64,000 bases of DNA from CAYZWU01 sp964482235 (GTDB taxonomy: Bacteria > Planctomycetota > B15-G4 > CAYZWU01). Position 1 is the stretch's first letter; every line of letters starts with the position of its first letter. The notes under the pieces were generated by a model. It had not been told where the DNA came from. It worked only from the letters and a program-made list of their open reading frames with translations, and made no database searches. This document shows, one piece after another, positions 43,736 to 52,457 of this stretch. Position numbers and translations under genes: made by a program. The stretch is from NCBI GenBank assembly GCA_964482235.1, contig CAYZWU010000018.1:1-64000 (forward strand), in the 5' to 3' direction.

Positions 43736-44962
43736 ATGAGAAGGGAAGACCTTGTGTTTCATCTCGCGCTCTTGTTGATCGTTGTGGGCGCGGTCGTCCC
43801 GCTGTTTCCCGTCGATGCAAAGGATAATCAGGAGAAAGAGACACGATCGGGAGGCCGGGCGACTTACGGCGTTCCCGTGAAAGCGCCTGAGGTTCCCGTT
43901 CTGCCGCGCTTGCATCTGCAGAAGGCTCTTGACCTGATCGTCTCGCAGAACAACGGCTACGGAGGCGGAGTCTTCCGCGCGGCATCGGGCGGGCACGGTC
44001 TCCTGTGGGAAGGGGAATCGGGGAGAGCGTGGCATCAGGGAACGCCCATGTCCAGGGATGCGAACTACGAGATTGCGAGCACGTCGAAGGCCTTCACGGC
44101 CGCAACGGTGCTTCTTCTCGTCGAGGAAGGCCTCGTCGATCTCGATCAGCAGATCGGCCAGATCCTTCCGCCTCAGATAACCACCGGGCTTCTTGTCATC
44201 CAGAATCACGATTACGGGCCGGAGCTCACGATCCGCCAGCTCCTGGCGCACACGTCAGGGCTGCCCGACTACTGGTATGACCCGCCCTACATCATCCCCG
44301 GCGTCAACGCCTTTCTCTTCGACTATATACTCCAACCCTCACGCTTCTGGGAACCGGAGGAGGTACTCGCCTACGTTCCCGGCTTGACTCCGATATTCGT
44401 TCCCGGCACGGGATGGCATTATTCGGACAGCGGTTATGTTCTTGCCGGATTGATCATCGAGGAGGTCACGGGCAAGGATCTTCACGAGGTCTATCGCGAA
44501 AAGATCTTCGATCCGCTCGGCCTCGATGACACGTGGCTTCACTGGCGGGAGCCGCAGCCCGGGACTCTTCTCGAATCCCACCGCTACGAGGGTAGCTGGG
44601 ACATGTACATCAAGCGCCACCAGAGCGCCGACTGGGCGGGCGGCGGCCTGGTCAGCAGCTCTGGCGACCTGCAGGCGTTCATACGCGCTCTGGCCGACGA
44701 TACTCTGTTCAGCGATCCCGGCACGATTCTCGAGATGACCGCCTGGGTAGGGGCCGGGATGCCGGGGATCGACTACGGTCTCGGCCTTTTCCGCGTCGAT
44801 CTCGGTTTCGGGAAAGGGGAGATCTGGGGACACGACGGCTACGGCAACGCGTGGATGTACTACTGGCCCGAGCAGGACGTGACGTTCGTCGGAACGCTCA
44901 ATCAGACGGAGAACGACTGGTGGCCGCTGGTGATGGCGGCGGTGTTCCAGATCGATCCGTGA
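43736..44962 (+). CDS. Exported serine hydrolase of the beta-lactamase/DD-peptidase fold
   Basis: 408 aa with a signal or anchor segment (FHLALLLIVVGAVVPLF). The class C beta-lactamase/DD-peptidase fold is shown by the SxxK motif STSK (Ser115, Lys118), YSD in HYSDSGYVLAG as the YxN-like motif, and HDG in IWGHDGYG as the third motif. Relatives are D-aminopeptidases, DD-carboxypeptidases and esterases. The tyrosine-Ser-Asp variant is common in the esterase/EstB side of the family, so a hydrolase of unknown substrate is the safest call. The ATG is preferred to the adjacent GTG (43733) by spacing to GGAGG. Confidence 0.88.
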   Translation: MRREDLVFHLALLLIVVGAVVPLFPVDAKDNQEKETRSGGRATYGVPVKAPEVPVLPRLHLQKALDLIVSQNNGYGGGVFRAASGGHGLLWEGESGRAWHQGTPMSRDANYEIASTSKAFTAATVLLLVEEGLVDLDQQIGQILPPQITTGLLVIQNHDYGPELTIRQLLAHTSGLPDYWYDPPYIIPGVNAFLFDYILQPSRFWEPEEVLAYVPGLTPIFVPGTGWHYSDSGYVLAGLIIEEVTGKDLHEVYREKIFDPLGLDDTWLHWREPQPGTLLESHRYEGSWDMYIKRHQSADWAGGGLVSSSGDLQAFIRALADDTLFSDPGTILEMTAWVGAGMPGIDYGLGLFRVDLGFGKGEIWGHDGYGNAWMYYWPEQDVTFVGTLNQTENDWWPLVMAAVFQIDP

Positions 44963-44979
44963 GGGAGCATTCGTTCCGG

Positions 44980-45408
44980 CTAGATGATACCGGCCGCTCT
45001 CAAGCCTTTGGTTATATTCCGGTAGACGCGCTTTGCCTTGGCGTTGTCCCCGATGTTTTCCCCCAGATCCTGGGTGATGAGGAAGATCTCGCGGTCGTCC
45101 CGCAGCTCCATGAGCGGAACCACCCGGATGAACAGATGGATGCTGTCGTCTTCCTCGTTGAGGCTTCGCATGCATTTCACCGTCGTCTTCACGCGTGAGA
45201 AGCATCCAAACAAGGAAAGAAAAGGGACCTGACCGGCCAGCAGAGCGACGAACTTGTTGCCCATGACTCCTTCCGCCTTGAACTGCTTGTCCGTGGATCC
45301 TCTGCGATAGGCGCGCACACCGGCATTGCGCAGGACATCGATGGTGCTGTCGCAGATCTCTTTCATGTTGTCCGATTTGACGACGAAGTGTCCCGCACTG
45401 CCTTGCAT
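44980..45408 (-). CDS. Small conserved-looking protein of unknown function
   Basis: 142 aa with no signal peptide or membrane helix; alternating strands and helices with charged surfaces. I do not recognise the family. The strong ribosome site GGAGGAG 8 nt before the ATG and normal codon use support it being real. It starts 146 bp after the SDR gene on the same strand, so it could be read from the lipid operon, and it converges with the serine hydrolase (17 bp apart). Confidence 0.65.
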   Translation of the reverse strand: MQGSAGHFVVKSDNMKEICDSTIDVLRNAGVRAYRRGSTDKQFKAEGVMGNKFVALLAGQVPFLSLFGCFSRVKTTVKCMRSLNEEDDSIHLFIRVVPLMELRDDREIFLITQDLGENIGDNAKAKRVYRNITKGLRAAGII

Positions 45409-45554
45409 GAGAAGGTCTCCTCCAGGGTGGATCAGGAACAGTCAGGAGTTCAGGGATACCATGTTTCGAGTATGGAGAAAAGGTCAAGCGTCTGCAGGGA
45501 TCCTGGCATCCTTTGGTCAGGCGTCATGGGGCAGGGCAACCGGCTTTCCTCGAA

Positions 45555-46604
45555 TCAACGGCCGGCTTCTGCCAGGGCGGATTCCAGCTCCCTCAGCCCT
45601 TCTTCGCGGGTGACGATCTTCCGCCCGGCCGCAGCCATGAATTCCCGAAAGCGCCCGTTGCTGAAATCGAGGTTCCGGCTCACGGCGTAAAGCGCATAGA
45701 GCGAGGGATCGGCAATGGGGTGAAGGCTGTTGAGAAGGTTCGAGATTCCTGACGTGACCGTTCCGAAGAGCCATCCCATCCAGAAGGGAAGGGTGACTGA
45801 TCTGAAGCGCTTCTCCGGAAAGGCGGCGGCGCCGACAATCCGGTAGAACTCGTCGATCGTGGTGAGCTCCTTGTCCGAGACGGTGAAGGCTTGCCCGGCA
45901 GCCTCGGCTGCGGTGGCACCCAGGTAGAGGGCTGCCGCCACGTTCTTCACGTGGGCCAGGGGCCAGCGGTTTGTGCCGCGACGCCGGCCGAAGTGGATGA
46001 TCCAGGGCGACTTCTTCAGGAAGCTGATGAAACGGGGCGTCAAGGTCGTGTCGCCCGCGCCCCAGACCTGCGCGGGCCGGATGATTGAATACCGGTCGGG
46101 AGGCAGCGATTTCCGTATCCATTTCTCGGCTGCGATCTTGTAGTACGGATAGGGATTGTTCAGCGATGCAAAGTACGGAAGATCCTCTTCCCTCTCGCCG
46201 TTATGGTCGAGAAGCCCGTACACATCCGTGGTGGAGACGAACACGAAGCGGCAGACGTCGAACTCTGTCGTGAGCTCGACGAGATGCTGCACGGATTCAA
46301 AGTTCGCCTTCCGGAAGGCGCTCCGCCTCCCCACGTCCGAGGCCCGCCCGGCAGCGTGCACGATCGCGTCGAGAGGGGCGCCATGCTCCCGGGTAACTCG
46401 CTCCATCACGGCATGAAGCTGCCCACGGTCCGTCACATCCCCCTTGACGAGGGTCAGGGGCGCACGGCCGGCCATCGTCTCCTCGAGAGAAGACGGCACG
46501 TTCCTGTGCACCAGGCCGAAGACGCGCCACCCTTCCCGCAGGAACTCCTTGACAGCGTATCCGCCGATGAAGCCGCCGGCTCCGGTTATCAGCACACCCT
46601 TCAC
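45555..46604 (-). CDS. Extended short-chain dehydrogenase/epimerase, CerR-like candidate
   Basis: 349 aa. The NAD(P) motif GAGGFIGGY near the N-terminus, STTDVYG, and the active-site YPYYK (YxxxK) identify an extended SDR. The start is a GTG whose last two bases and the next A form the stop of the preceding gene (GTGA overlap), so it is coupled to the alpha-oxoamine synthase gene. An SDR of this class reduces 3-ketosphinganine-derived intermediates (CerR) in bacterial sphingolipid synthesis next to an oxoamine synthase. The pairing makes that a reasonable inference, not a proof. Hydrophobic stretches at ~230-260 could allow membrane association. Confidence 0.87.
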   Translation of the reverse strand: MKGVLITGAGGFIGGYAVKEFLREGWRVFGLVHRNVPSSLEETMAGRAPLTLVKGDVTDRGQLHAVMERVTREHGAPLDAIVHAAGRASDVGRRSAFRKANFESVQHLVELTTEFDVCRFVFVSTTDVYGLLDHNGEREEDLPYFASLNNPYPYYKIAAEKWIRKSLPPDRYSIIRPAQVWGAGDTTLTPRFISFLKKSPWIIHFGRRRGTNRWPLAHVKNVAAALYLGATAAEAAGQAFTVSDKELTTIDEFYRIVGAAAFPEKRFRSVTLPFWMGWLFGTVTSGISNLLNSLHPIADPSLYALYAVSRNLDFSNGRFREFMAAAGRKIVTREEGLRELESALAEAGR

Positions 46605-47872
46605 TGGATGATCCCGTGCTTCGTCCCGAGCGTCTTGAAAATCGCCAGCGCCTGATCCATCTCGACGCGGGTCAAGCTGTTCATGATGCTCACCCGGAGG
46701 CGGCATTCCTTCCGGCGGACTGCCGGGTAGGAGACGAAGTTGGTGAACACGCCGCTCCGCCGCAGGTCGTCGTGGAACTGGCCCAGCTTGTTCTCATCCC
46801 CGATGATGACGGGGATGATGGCCGATTCGGTCTCGCCCGTGTCGAAGCCCAGCGCTCGAAGACCCTCGCGCATGAACCGGATGTTTCGCCTGAGCCGGTC
46901 GCGCCCCGCCGCATCGTTCTCGAGAAGCTTGAAGACCTCGATGAGGCCCGCCACCACCGGAGCGGGGAGGCTGGTTGAGAAGAAGTAGGTCCTGGCGTAG
47001 TACCTGAGGTAGCGGATCAGCGACGCGTTGCCTGCGCAGTAGCCACCCACTGCAGCGGGGGCCTTGCTCAGCGTGCCGTTGATGATGTCCACCTTCTCCG
47101 TGCAGCCGAACATCTCCGGCGTTCCCCTCCCCGTGGGGCCCACCACGCCCAGCCCGTGGGCATCGTCGACCATCACGCGGGCGCCGTACTTCTCCGCAAG
47201 GGCCGTTATCCCGTCGAGGGGAGCCACGTCGCCACCCATGGAAAAAACGCCGTCCGTGATGATCAGGCGGCCCTTCTGCGAGTCGGGGAGACTCCGAAGG
47301 ACCTTCTCGAGGTGCTTCAGGTTCCTGTGAAGATAGACCTTCACATCGGCACCGGAAAGCCGGCATCCGTCGAAGAGCGAGGCGTGGTTCGCCGCATCGT
47401 TGATCACCACGTCGCCGTGGCCGCACAGCGCCGAGATGACGCCCACGTTGCCCGAGTAGCCGCAGGGAAAGATGATGGCGTCGTCCGTTCCGTAGAACGC
47501 GGCGATGCGCTTCTCCAACTCCTTGTGCAGGTCGGTTGTGCCGGCATAGAGGGAGACGGCACCCATGCCGTATCCGTACCGGTCGCAGGCCGCTTTGCTC
47601 GCCGCGACCACGGCCGGGTGGGTCGTCAGGGAGAGATACGAGTTGGACCCCAGCATGATCACCTCGTGGTCCGATCGATCCGCTTCCCGCACCATGGCCT
47701 TCGGTGCGGCCGGACCGAGCATCTGCACGCCCAGGCCGTCGAGAAAACGGGGAGGGCTCTCGTTCAGGCAAAGATCGAGGTCCTTGGTCTTCTGGAGCAC
47801 GTCGGCGCTGCCATCCCTGGGAACAAAGTCCTCGAACCGCTTGTCCCACTCCTTGATGGTTGCGGTATTCAT
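46601..47872 (-). CDS. Alpha-oxoamine synthase (serine palmitoyltransferase/AONS/KBL family)
   Basis: 423 aa PLP enzyme. The core motifs are SNSYLSLTTHP, the stacking His163 in ANHAS, VDDAHGLG and PLP lysine Lys270 in GTLSKAPAAVGGY. The family condenses an amino acid with an acyl-CoA or acyl-ACP: serine for SPT, alanine for biotin synthesis, glycine for KBL. No biotin or threonine genes are nearby; an SDR and a lipid kinase are, which favours serine palmitoyltransferase. AAGGAGG 6 nt upstream fixes the ATG at 47872. It is separated from the upstream PurM-like gene by 74 bp, the only real gap in the operon. Confidence 0.9.
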   Translation of the reverse strand: MNTATIKEWDKRFEDFVPRDGSADVLQKTKDLDLCLNESPPRFLDGLGVQMLGPAAPKAMVREADRSDHEVIMLGSNSYLSLTTHPAVVAASKAACDRYGYGMGAVSLYAGTTDLHKELEKRIAAFYGTDDAIIFPCGYSGNVGVISALCGHGDVVINDAANHASLFDGCRLSGADVKVYLHRNLKHLEKVLRSLPDSQKGRLIITDGVFSMGGDVAPLDGITALAEKYGARVMVDDAHGLGVVGPTGRGTPEMFGCTEKVDIINGTLSKAPAAVGGYCAGNASLIRYLRYYARTYFFSTSLPAPVVAGLIEVFKLLENDAAGRDRLRRNIRFMREGLRALGFDTGETESAIIPVIIGDENKLGQFHDDLRRSGVFTNFVSYPAVRRKECRLRVSIMNSLTRVEMDQALAIFKTLGTKHGIIQ

Positions 47873-47946
47873 GGTCGTCCTCCTTCCCGCATCCGCGGCA
47901 GCGGACCGGTCGGTCAACGTGGCATTTCTTGGTTCTTTCATGGGGA

Positions 47947-48963
47947 TCAGCCTCCTTCCTGCTCCATGACAGGCGGACCGAACAGCGCCTGCGCCGCCTC
48001 GAGTACTTCCCGGACGTGACCCTCCGTCGTTGCAGCGCCGCGGGGACAGGGTGGCGGCTCGGTCATGGCTTTCCAGGTCCCGTCGAGGCGCCTGATGAAG
48101 AGCCCTGCCTCTTCATGGGGAACGGCGGCACCCACGGCAGCGCAGTCAGCCTGCTCGATGGCCTCCCGGATTTCCACCGGAGCCGAGCCGGGGATAGCGA
48201 AGAGAAGCTCGTACTCGCCGGCACCGCCGAGAAGGGCGGCGCCGGGCGGGATTCCGGCTTTCGAGAGCTCCTCCCTGATCCCCGGCTCCAGGGGGATTTT
48301 CGCTTCATCGATTTCGAGACGCATTCCCGGGCTCTGCTCGAGAAGCAGCCAGGCGGCATCCAGGAAGCCGCCGCTCGTGTCGATGCAGCCCGTGCCGTGC
48401 GCCTGGATCAGTCTCGCTTCCTCGAGCCTCAGCTCGAAGAGCGGAGCGGCCCGCCGATGGAGCGCCGCCACGTTGGCGTCGCCCAGCGTACCGGTGACGT
48501 GAAGCGTGTGGCGCTCGCGCGGAATCCGGTGCGTCAGCGGCTTCTCCTTCACCACCCGGCCCATGGCAAAGCCCGAGTAGCGCCACGGTGACGCCGTTCC
48601 CACGTCGCCGCCGCACAGAAAGCAGCCTGCCTCGTCCAGCACGGCCTTGATGCCCTCGAGCAGGCTGTCGATGAGGAGGGGATCCACTTCCTTTGGAAGG
48701 CAGAGGGCATGCATGAAGAATTCCGGCTCGCATCCCGCAGCGAGAAGATCGCTCAGCGTGGCCGTGGCCAGGTTTCGCCCGAGGACGGCCGGATCGTCGA
48801 AGAATAGAAGATCCTCGTCCTGGCTGAAATCGTCCAGCGTCAGGCCGTACAGCCTTCCGTTCAGGCGGATCACCTCGGCGTCGCAGGCGAACGGTTCGTT
48901 GAGCTGGTTCGGGCTCGAGGGAAACCTGTCCGCGATTCGTCTGATGAGGTCGTATTCTCTCAT
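47947..48963 (-). CDS. PurM/ThiL-fold protein, divergent
   Basis: 338 aa. The AIR-synthase/ThiL-like fold is seen in LATATLSDLLAAGCEPEF, GGDVGTASPWRYSG, VTGTLGDANVAAL and DTSGGFLDAA. The usual GDDAA motif at the N-terminus is replaced by CDAEV, and the strand after it reads TLDDFSQDEDL, so ordinary thiamine-phosphate kinase activity is doubtful. It may be a repurposed ATP-dependent enzyme of the lipid operon. The start overlaps the lipid-kinase stop by 4 bp (ATGA); a much longer open frame upstream is only a shadow of that kinase. Confidence 0.82.
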   Translation of the reverse strand: MREYDLIRRIADRFPSSPNQLNEPFACDAEVIRLNGRLYGLTLDDFSQDEDLLFFDDPAVLGRNLATATLSDLLAAGCEPEFFMHALCLPKEVDPLLIDSLLEGIKAVLDEAGCFLCGGDVGTASPWRYSGFAMGRVVKEKPLTHRIPRERHTLHVTGTLGDANVAALHRRAAPLFELRLEEARLIQAHGTGCIDTSGGFLDAAWLLLEQSPGMRLEIDEAKIPLEPGIREELSKAGIPPGAALLGGAGEYELLFAIPGSAPVEIREAIEQADCAAVGAAVPHEEAGLFIRRLDGTWKAMTEPPPCPRGAATTEGHVREVLEAAQALFGPPVMEQEGG

Positions 48964-49871
48964 GGGGCACCACCCTTCAAGCAAAGAACCCGGGGCAGGA
49001 TTTCGATCTCCGCCGGCAGGAAGCCGCGCGGGTCTCCGTCGAACTCGATCTCCTGCTTCTTCCCGGAGCTGACGGCAATGGAGGAGAGAGGGGTCTGAAA
49101 ATGTCCCGGCCCGCGGGCGGCCCGCCCGGAGTAGAAGCCGGGAAGCGCCCTGATCACCCCGAACCGACTTCTTCCCGAGAGGCCCAGGGCGTAGAGGGTG
49201 CCGTCGTCCGGCCGAAGCTCGATGTTCAGCTTCAATCCGGACGCGATGTGGGGATTCTTCAGCACCGACAGGTTGTTCGTGCGAGGGAGGCTGGTATTCC
49301 GGCCGTCGACGCGCACCTCCAGATCGCTGGGCGCGATGCGGGCCACGGCGAGCAGCACGGCCATGAAGGTCCCCAGTCTGTCTCCGGCGATTCGCCGGAT
49401 CCTGTTGGAATAGCGTGCAACGGCAGCACCCAGCCCGATGTTGCAGCTGCACCCGAAGTGGGAGCGGAGCTTTTGCCCGTCCGGGCCGGCATAGCGGATG
49501 CGGGCCACGTCCACCCGGCGCACCTCGCCGTTCACCAGGGCGGCGAGCGCCCGGGACGGATCGACGGGGATGCCGTGGAACCGGCAGAAATCAGGGCTCG
49601 TCCCGGCGTAGAGAACCCCCATGGCCAGGTCGGTCCGCCCCGACTGCATCACGCCGTCGAGCACCTCGTTGATCGTGCCGTCGCCGCCCACGGCAACGAC
49701 GAGCCGCCGGTCCCGCGCTTCCCGCGCCGCATCGCAGGCATGGCCCGGCCCGTGCGTTTCGATCCGGTCGAAGGAGAACCGGGCTTCCTCCAGGCCGCGC
49801 GCCCAGCCATTCCAGAGCTTGCGTCCCCGCCCGGAGCGCGCTCGCGGATTCATGATGAGCAGCGCGTTCAT
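48960..49871 (-). CDS. DAGK/sphingosine-kinase-fold lipid kinase
   Basis: 303 aa, two-domain lipid kinase fold. GGDGTINEV (62-70) is the nucleotide-binding motif. The second conserved motif, normally GTGNDFAR, reads GTSPDFCR (90-97), a change near the active site. The C-terminal domain with EIEFDGDPRGFLPAEIEI has the typical DGE-like strand altered to DGD. Members phosphorylate diacylglycerol, undecaprenol-like lipids, sphingoid bases or ceramide. With SPT- and CerR-like genes downstream, a ceramide- or sphingoid-kinase role is plausible. It overlaps both neighbours by 4 bp. Confidence 0.88.
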   Translation of the reverse strand: MNALLIMNPRARSGRGRKLWNGWARGLEEARFSFDRIETHGPGHACDAAREARDRRLVVAVGGDGTINEVLDGVMQSGRTDLAMGVLYAGTSPDFCRFHGIPVDPSRALAALVNGEVRRVDVARIRYAGPDGQKLRSHFGCSCNIGLGAAVARYSNRIRRIAGDRLGTFMAVLLAVARIAPSDLEVRVDGRNTSLPRTNNLSVLKNPHIASGLKLNIELRPDDGTLYALGLSGRSRFGVIRALPGFYSGRAARGPGHFQTPLSSIAVSSGKKQEIEFDGDPRGFLPAEIEILPRVLCLKGGAP

Positions 49872-51154
49872 GGGTAGATCTCCAGCCGCTCGTAGAAGGG
49901 TGTGGGCTTGCCCCGGTTCCAGCCGGCCGTCAGCTCGCGCGTGATCTCCCAGGGAAGCGGAGTCTGCCGAATACCCCCTGCTTCAATCCGCTCCCCGATG
50001 GCGTCGGCCTGCGTGCAGCAGAGCCAGTCCGAGCAGGGGACATCGAAGCAGGCGCGCATCCTGTCGAGGATGGTCTCCAGTGGCTCGTCGGCCACATTGC
50101 CGAAGGAGATGTTCAGGAACTCGCAGGGCTGGACCTCGCCGTGGGCGTTGACGTAGAACCTGTCGATCGCTCCGGCCGTGCAGCCCAGAACGTGCTCGGC
50201 CTCCTCGAAGACCTGTGCCGCCAGGGAGGGATAATCGTGCTTTCGACCGCTGTTGTAGACGAGGTGGTCGCTGCGAATCCGGCTGAGCAGCGCCTTCTCC
50301 TTCTGCATGCCGCTCTCGTTTCCCATCCACCTCCCGGCCGGCTTGGGGTGGATGAGCTGCACGTAGTGGCAGTCCAGGTCGCGGGCGAGCTCCATGAGAA
50401 CGTCCACTCCTCCCTGCTCGATCTCCTCCTGCGAGAGCACGGAGTTGAAGGCGGCCACACGATCCATCGCCCGGTACCTGCGCAGGATTTCCGTTGCAGC
50501 CTCGAACGAGCCTGGGACGCCGGTGAATGCGTCGTGCTTTTCAGGATCGGGCGAATGGATCGAGACCATGATCCCGAACAGGCCGGCTTCCTCGAGGCTC
50601 TCCAGCATGCCGGGTTCCAGGTGGGCGCCGCTGGTATTGATCCAGATCTCGCAGCGGTCGTCGAGAGCCTGGACGAGGTGCAGGAGCCGTTCGAACCGCA
50701 GAAGGGGCTCGCCTCCCTCGATGTCGACCATGGCCACTCCCCTGTCCACGAGGCGACGGGCCGTGTCGAGGAGGAGCGCTTCGTCCAGGTCGGCCCCTCC
50801 GTCCCTCGCCTGGTAGCAGTGCGGGCACTTGTAGCGGCACGCCTTGGTCATGGAGTAGACCACCGTTGTCGCGCCGGGCGGCGTCAAGAGGAGCTTGCTC
50901 TCGAGGGCGTGGAAGAAGGCCCGCGACGGATAGGCGGGCAGGTAGAGATGAAGCTTGTACCCGTTGAAGACCCGCACGATCTTGTTGTGACGGAAAATCA
51001 GGAGAAAGCAGGCGGCCCGCCTCAGGAACCGAAAGTACTCCACCGGCGTTCGGAAGAGACGGGGGCGAAGGGCATACCGGACGACCACGTGCACGGCGAT
51101 GCGTGCGTAGATCAGCGCCTTCATCAGGCCGGTATGGAAGCGCACCCGTCTCAT
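49868..51154 (-). CDS. Radical SAM protein with SPASM-like C-terminal cysteines
   Basis: 428 aa. The radical SAM cluster motif is Cys106/Cys110/Cys113 in TKACRYKCPHCYQ. MVDIEGGEPLL is the SAM-binding GGE. C-terminal cysteines in GCTAGAIDRFYV, VQPCEFLN and CFDVPCSDWLCC suggest one or two auxiliary clusters (SPASM/twitch). The N-terminal ~85 residues are hydrophobic and basic (LMKALIYARIAVHVVV), suggesting peripheral membrane binding, unlike most peptide-modifying SPASM enzymes. Embedded in the lipid operon with 4-bp overlaps on both sides, so a lipid substrate is inferred. Confidence 0.88.
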   Translation of the reverse strand: MRRVRFHTGLMKALIYARIAVHVVVRYALRPRLFRTPVEYFRFLRRAACFLLIFRHNKIVRVFNGYKLHLYLPAYPSRAFFHALESKLLLTPPGATTVVYSMTKACRYKCPHCYQARDGGADLDEALLLDTARRLVDRGVAMVDIEGGEPLLRFERLLHLVQALDDRCEIWINTSGAHLEPGMLESLEEAGLFGIMVSIHSPDPEKHDAFTGVPGSFEAATEILRRYRAMDRVAAFNSVLSQEEIEQGGVDVLMELARDLDCHYVQLIHPKPAGRWMGNESGMQKEKALLSRIRSDHLVYNSGRKHDYPSLAAQVFEEAEHVLGCTAGAIDRFYVNAHGEVQPCEFLNISFGNVADEPLETILDRMRACFDVPCSDWLCCTQADAIGERIEAGGIRQTPLPWEITRELTAGWNRGKPTPFYERLEIYP

Positions 51155-52122
51155 GATTTCGAATCCCTGTACTGGTTGAAGAGGAAGCCGATGAAGACAT
51201 AGCTTGCCGAGAAGAGGTAGAGAGCCAGCGTCCCGTTGAAGATCGAGATGATGGTGACCTGCCCCGCGACGCAGGCGCGGATGTTCGTGACCAGGCTGAA
51301 GTAGGTCCGCCTGCCCGTGGGATGCCGGAAGAAGAGGATCGCCGTCCAGAGCTGAAGGAAGAGGGTCAGCACGCCGCAGAAGACGAAATCACGCTGATAG
51401 AGCACGTCGGACATGGGCAGCCAGCCGGTGAAGTGGAAGAGGAAGAACGCCATGGTAGGCAGAAAGGCGCCCGCGATCCCGGCGTACCGGGCCGTGTTCA
51501 GACCGTGCCTGACGATGAACGTTTTCTTGCCCGCGGCACGATCGCCCCTGTAATCCTTGAAATAGGTGTAGTAGGTCATGAGCCCGTTGAGAAGGGCCAC
51601 GAGCACGAAGGCGCAGATCCGGTTGCTCGTGACCAGCGGATCCGGGAGGGGACCGGAGGCCAGGAAGCCGAAGACGGTGCACATGGCGATGGAGAGGCCG
51701 AACACCAGGTTTCCCACGAGGGACCACGCCTTGGCGTACTCGTACAGGACGTTCAGCAGGACACCAGCCACCACCGGAACCACGGCCCAGGGATTGAGGA
51801 AGCAGGAAGCCAGGGCGACGGCCGCGAGGAGAACGATGGAGAGGATCATGGCGCCCGCCGCGTTCAGCTCTCCCGTGACCATCGGCCGGTGCGGGGCGTT
51901 GATGCGGTCCTCGCGCAGGCCGAGGTAGTCGTTGATGATCTGGTTGATCCCCCAGCTCAGAAAGAGAAGAACGAGGATCAGGGCGCTGCGCGCGCCGTCA
52001 TAAAGATTGGGCTGGCAGAACTTGTAGAAGGAAACCCCGATCCACCCGGCGATGCCGGTGATGAAGGCGTAGTAGAGCCGCATCGACTTGATGTAATTCT
52101 TCAGGAACCGGGCAGATGTCAT
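51151..52122 (-). CDS. UbiA-family prenyltransferase
   Basis: 323 aa, eight to nine membrane helices. The first Asp-rich motif is NDYLGLRED (64-72) and the second is DYRGD (190-194), the magnesium-diphosphate sites of UbiA enzymes. It should transfer a polyprenyl group to an aromatic, glycerol-phosphate or similar acceptor within the membrane. First gene of the six-gene operon; AGGAGGG 7 nt upstream fixes the ATG at 52122. No menaquinone, heme or chlorophyll genes are nearby, so the acceptor is unknown. Confidence 0.9.
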   Translation of the reverse strand: MTSARFLKNYIKSMRLYYAFITGIAGWIGVSFYKFCQPNLYDGARSALILVLLFLSWGINQIINDYLGLREDRINAPHRPMVTGELNAAGAMILSIVLLAAVALASCFLNPWAVVPVVAGVLLNVLYEYAKAWSLVGNLVFGLSIAMCTVFGFLASGPLPDPLVTSNRICAFVLVALLNGLMTYYTYFKDYRGDRAAGKKTFIVRHGLNTARYAGIAGAFLPTMAFFLFHFTGWLPMSDVLYQRDFVFCGVLTLFLQLWTAILFFRHPTGRRTYFSLVTNIRACVAGQVTIISIFNGTLALYLFSASYVFIGFLFNQYRDSKS

Positions 52123-52457
52123 CTGTTCACCCTCCTGCGACAGATCGGGCATCATTCCCAAGGAGAATGATCCTTCCTGTCAACAGCGTCTGTTTTCTGC
52201 AAATAGGGCTCCAATTTAATAAACCTGAAGAAATCTATTGTACCCATCCCGAGTCTCAACAATAGATTGCGTAAAAAAACCGGGGAGGAGTCCAAAAACG
52301 GATCCCTCCTATTTCCGAAGAGTCGATCCCGAAATACAGGGGAGAGTCAGGCACGGAATGCGGGGCAGGACGGCACGAAATGTGCCGCAATCAGTGTATT
52401 TCGTCAATGCTGGCGCGGCTGTACGGCAGCACCGATCGGAGCCTGAGCTCCTTCCTG
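52123..52457. other. Intergenic region (335 bp) upstream of the UbiA operon
   Basis: It holds the promoter region of the minus-strand UbiA operon and the 3' end region of the cyclophilin gene. The part at 52180-52280 is AT-rich and carries a strong inverted repeat listed separately. Nothing protein-coding is supported. Confidence 0.5.
52232..52268. promoter_or_regulatory. 10-bp inverted repeat, candidate operator of the UbiA operon
   Basis: AATCTATTGT (52232-52241) and ACAATAGATT (52259-52268) are perfect inverted arms with a 17-nt spacer, 110-146 bp upstream of the first operon gene. The low GC of the arms argues against an intrinsic terminator. A dimeric regulator site is the likelier reading; no regulator gene adjoins it. 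Confidence 0.45.

Noticed and set aside
46601..47872. Calling the oxoamine synthase kbl or bioF
   Set aside because: No threonine or biotin pathway genes are near, and the SDR and lipid-kinase neighbours favour a lipid role. Sequence alone cannot separate the sub-families, so no symbol was given.
48964..49452. 163-residue N-terminal extension of the PurM-like protein
   Set aside because: It overlaps the lipid-kinase gene in another frame, is Arg/Pro-rich, and the ATG at 48963 is in a 4-bp overlap typical of this operon.
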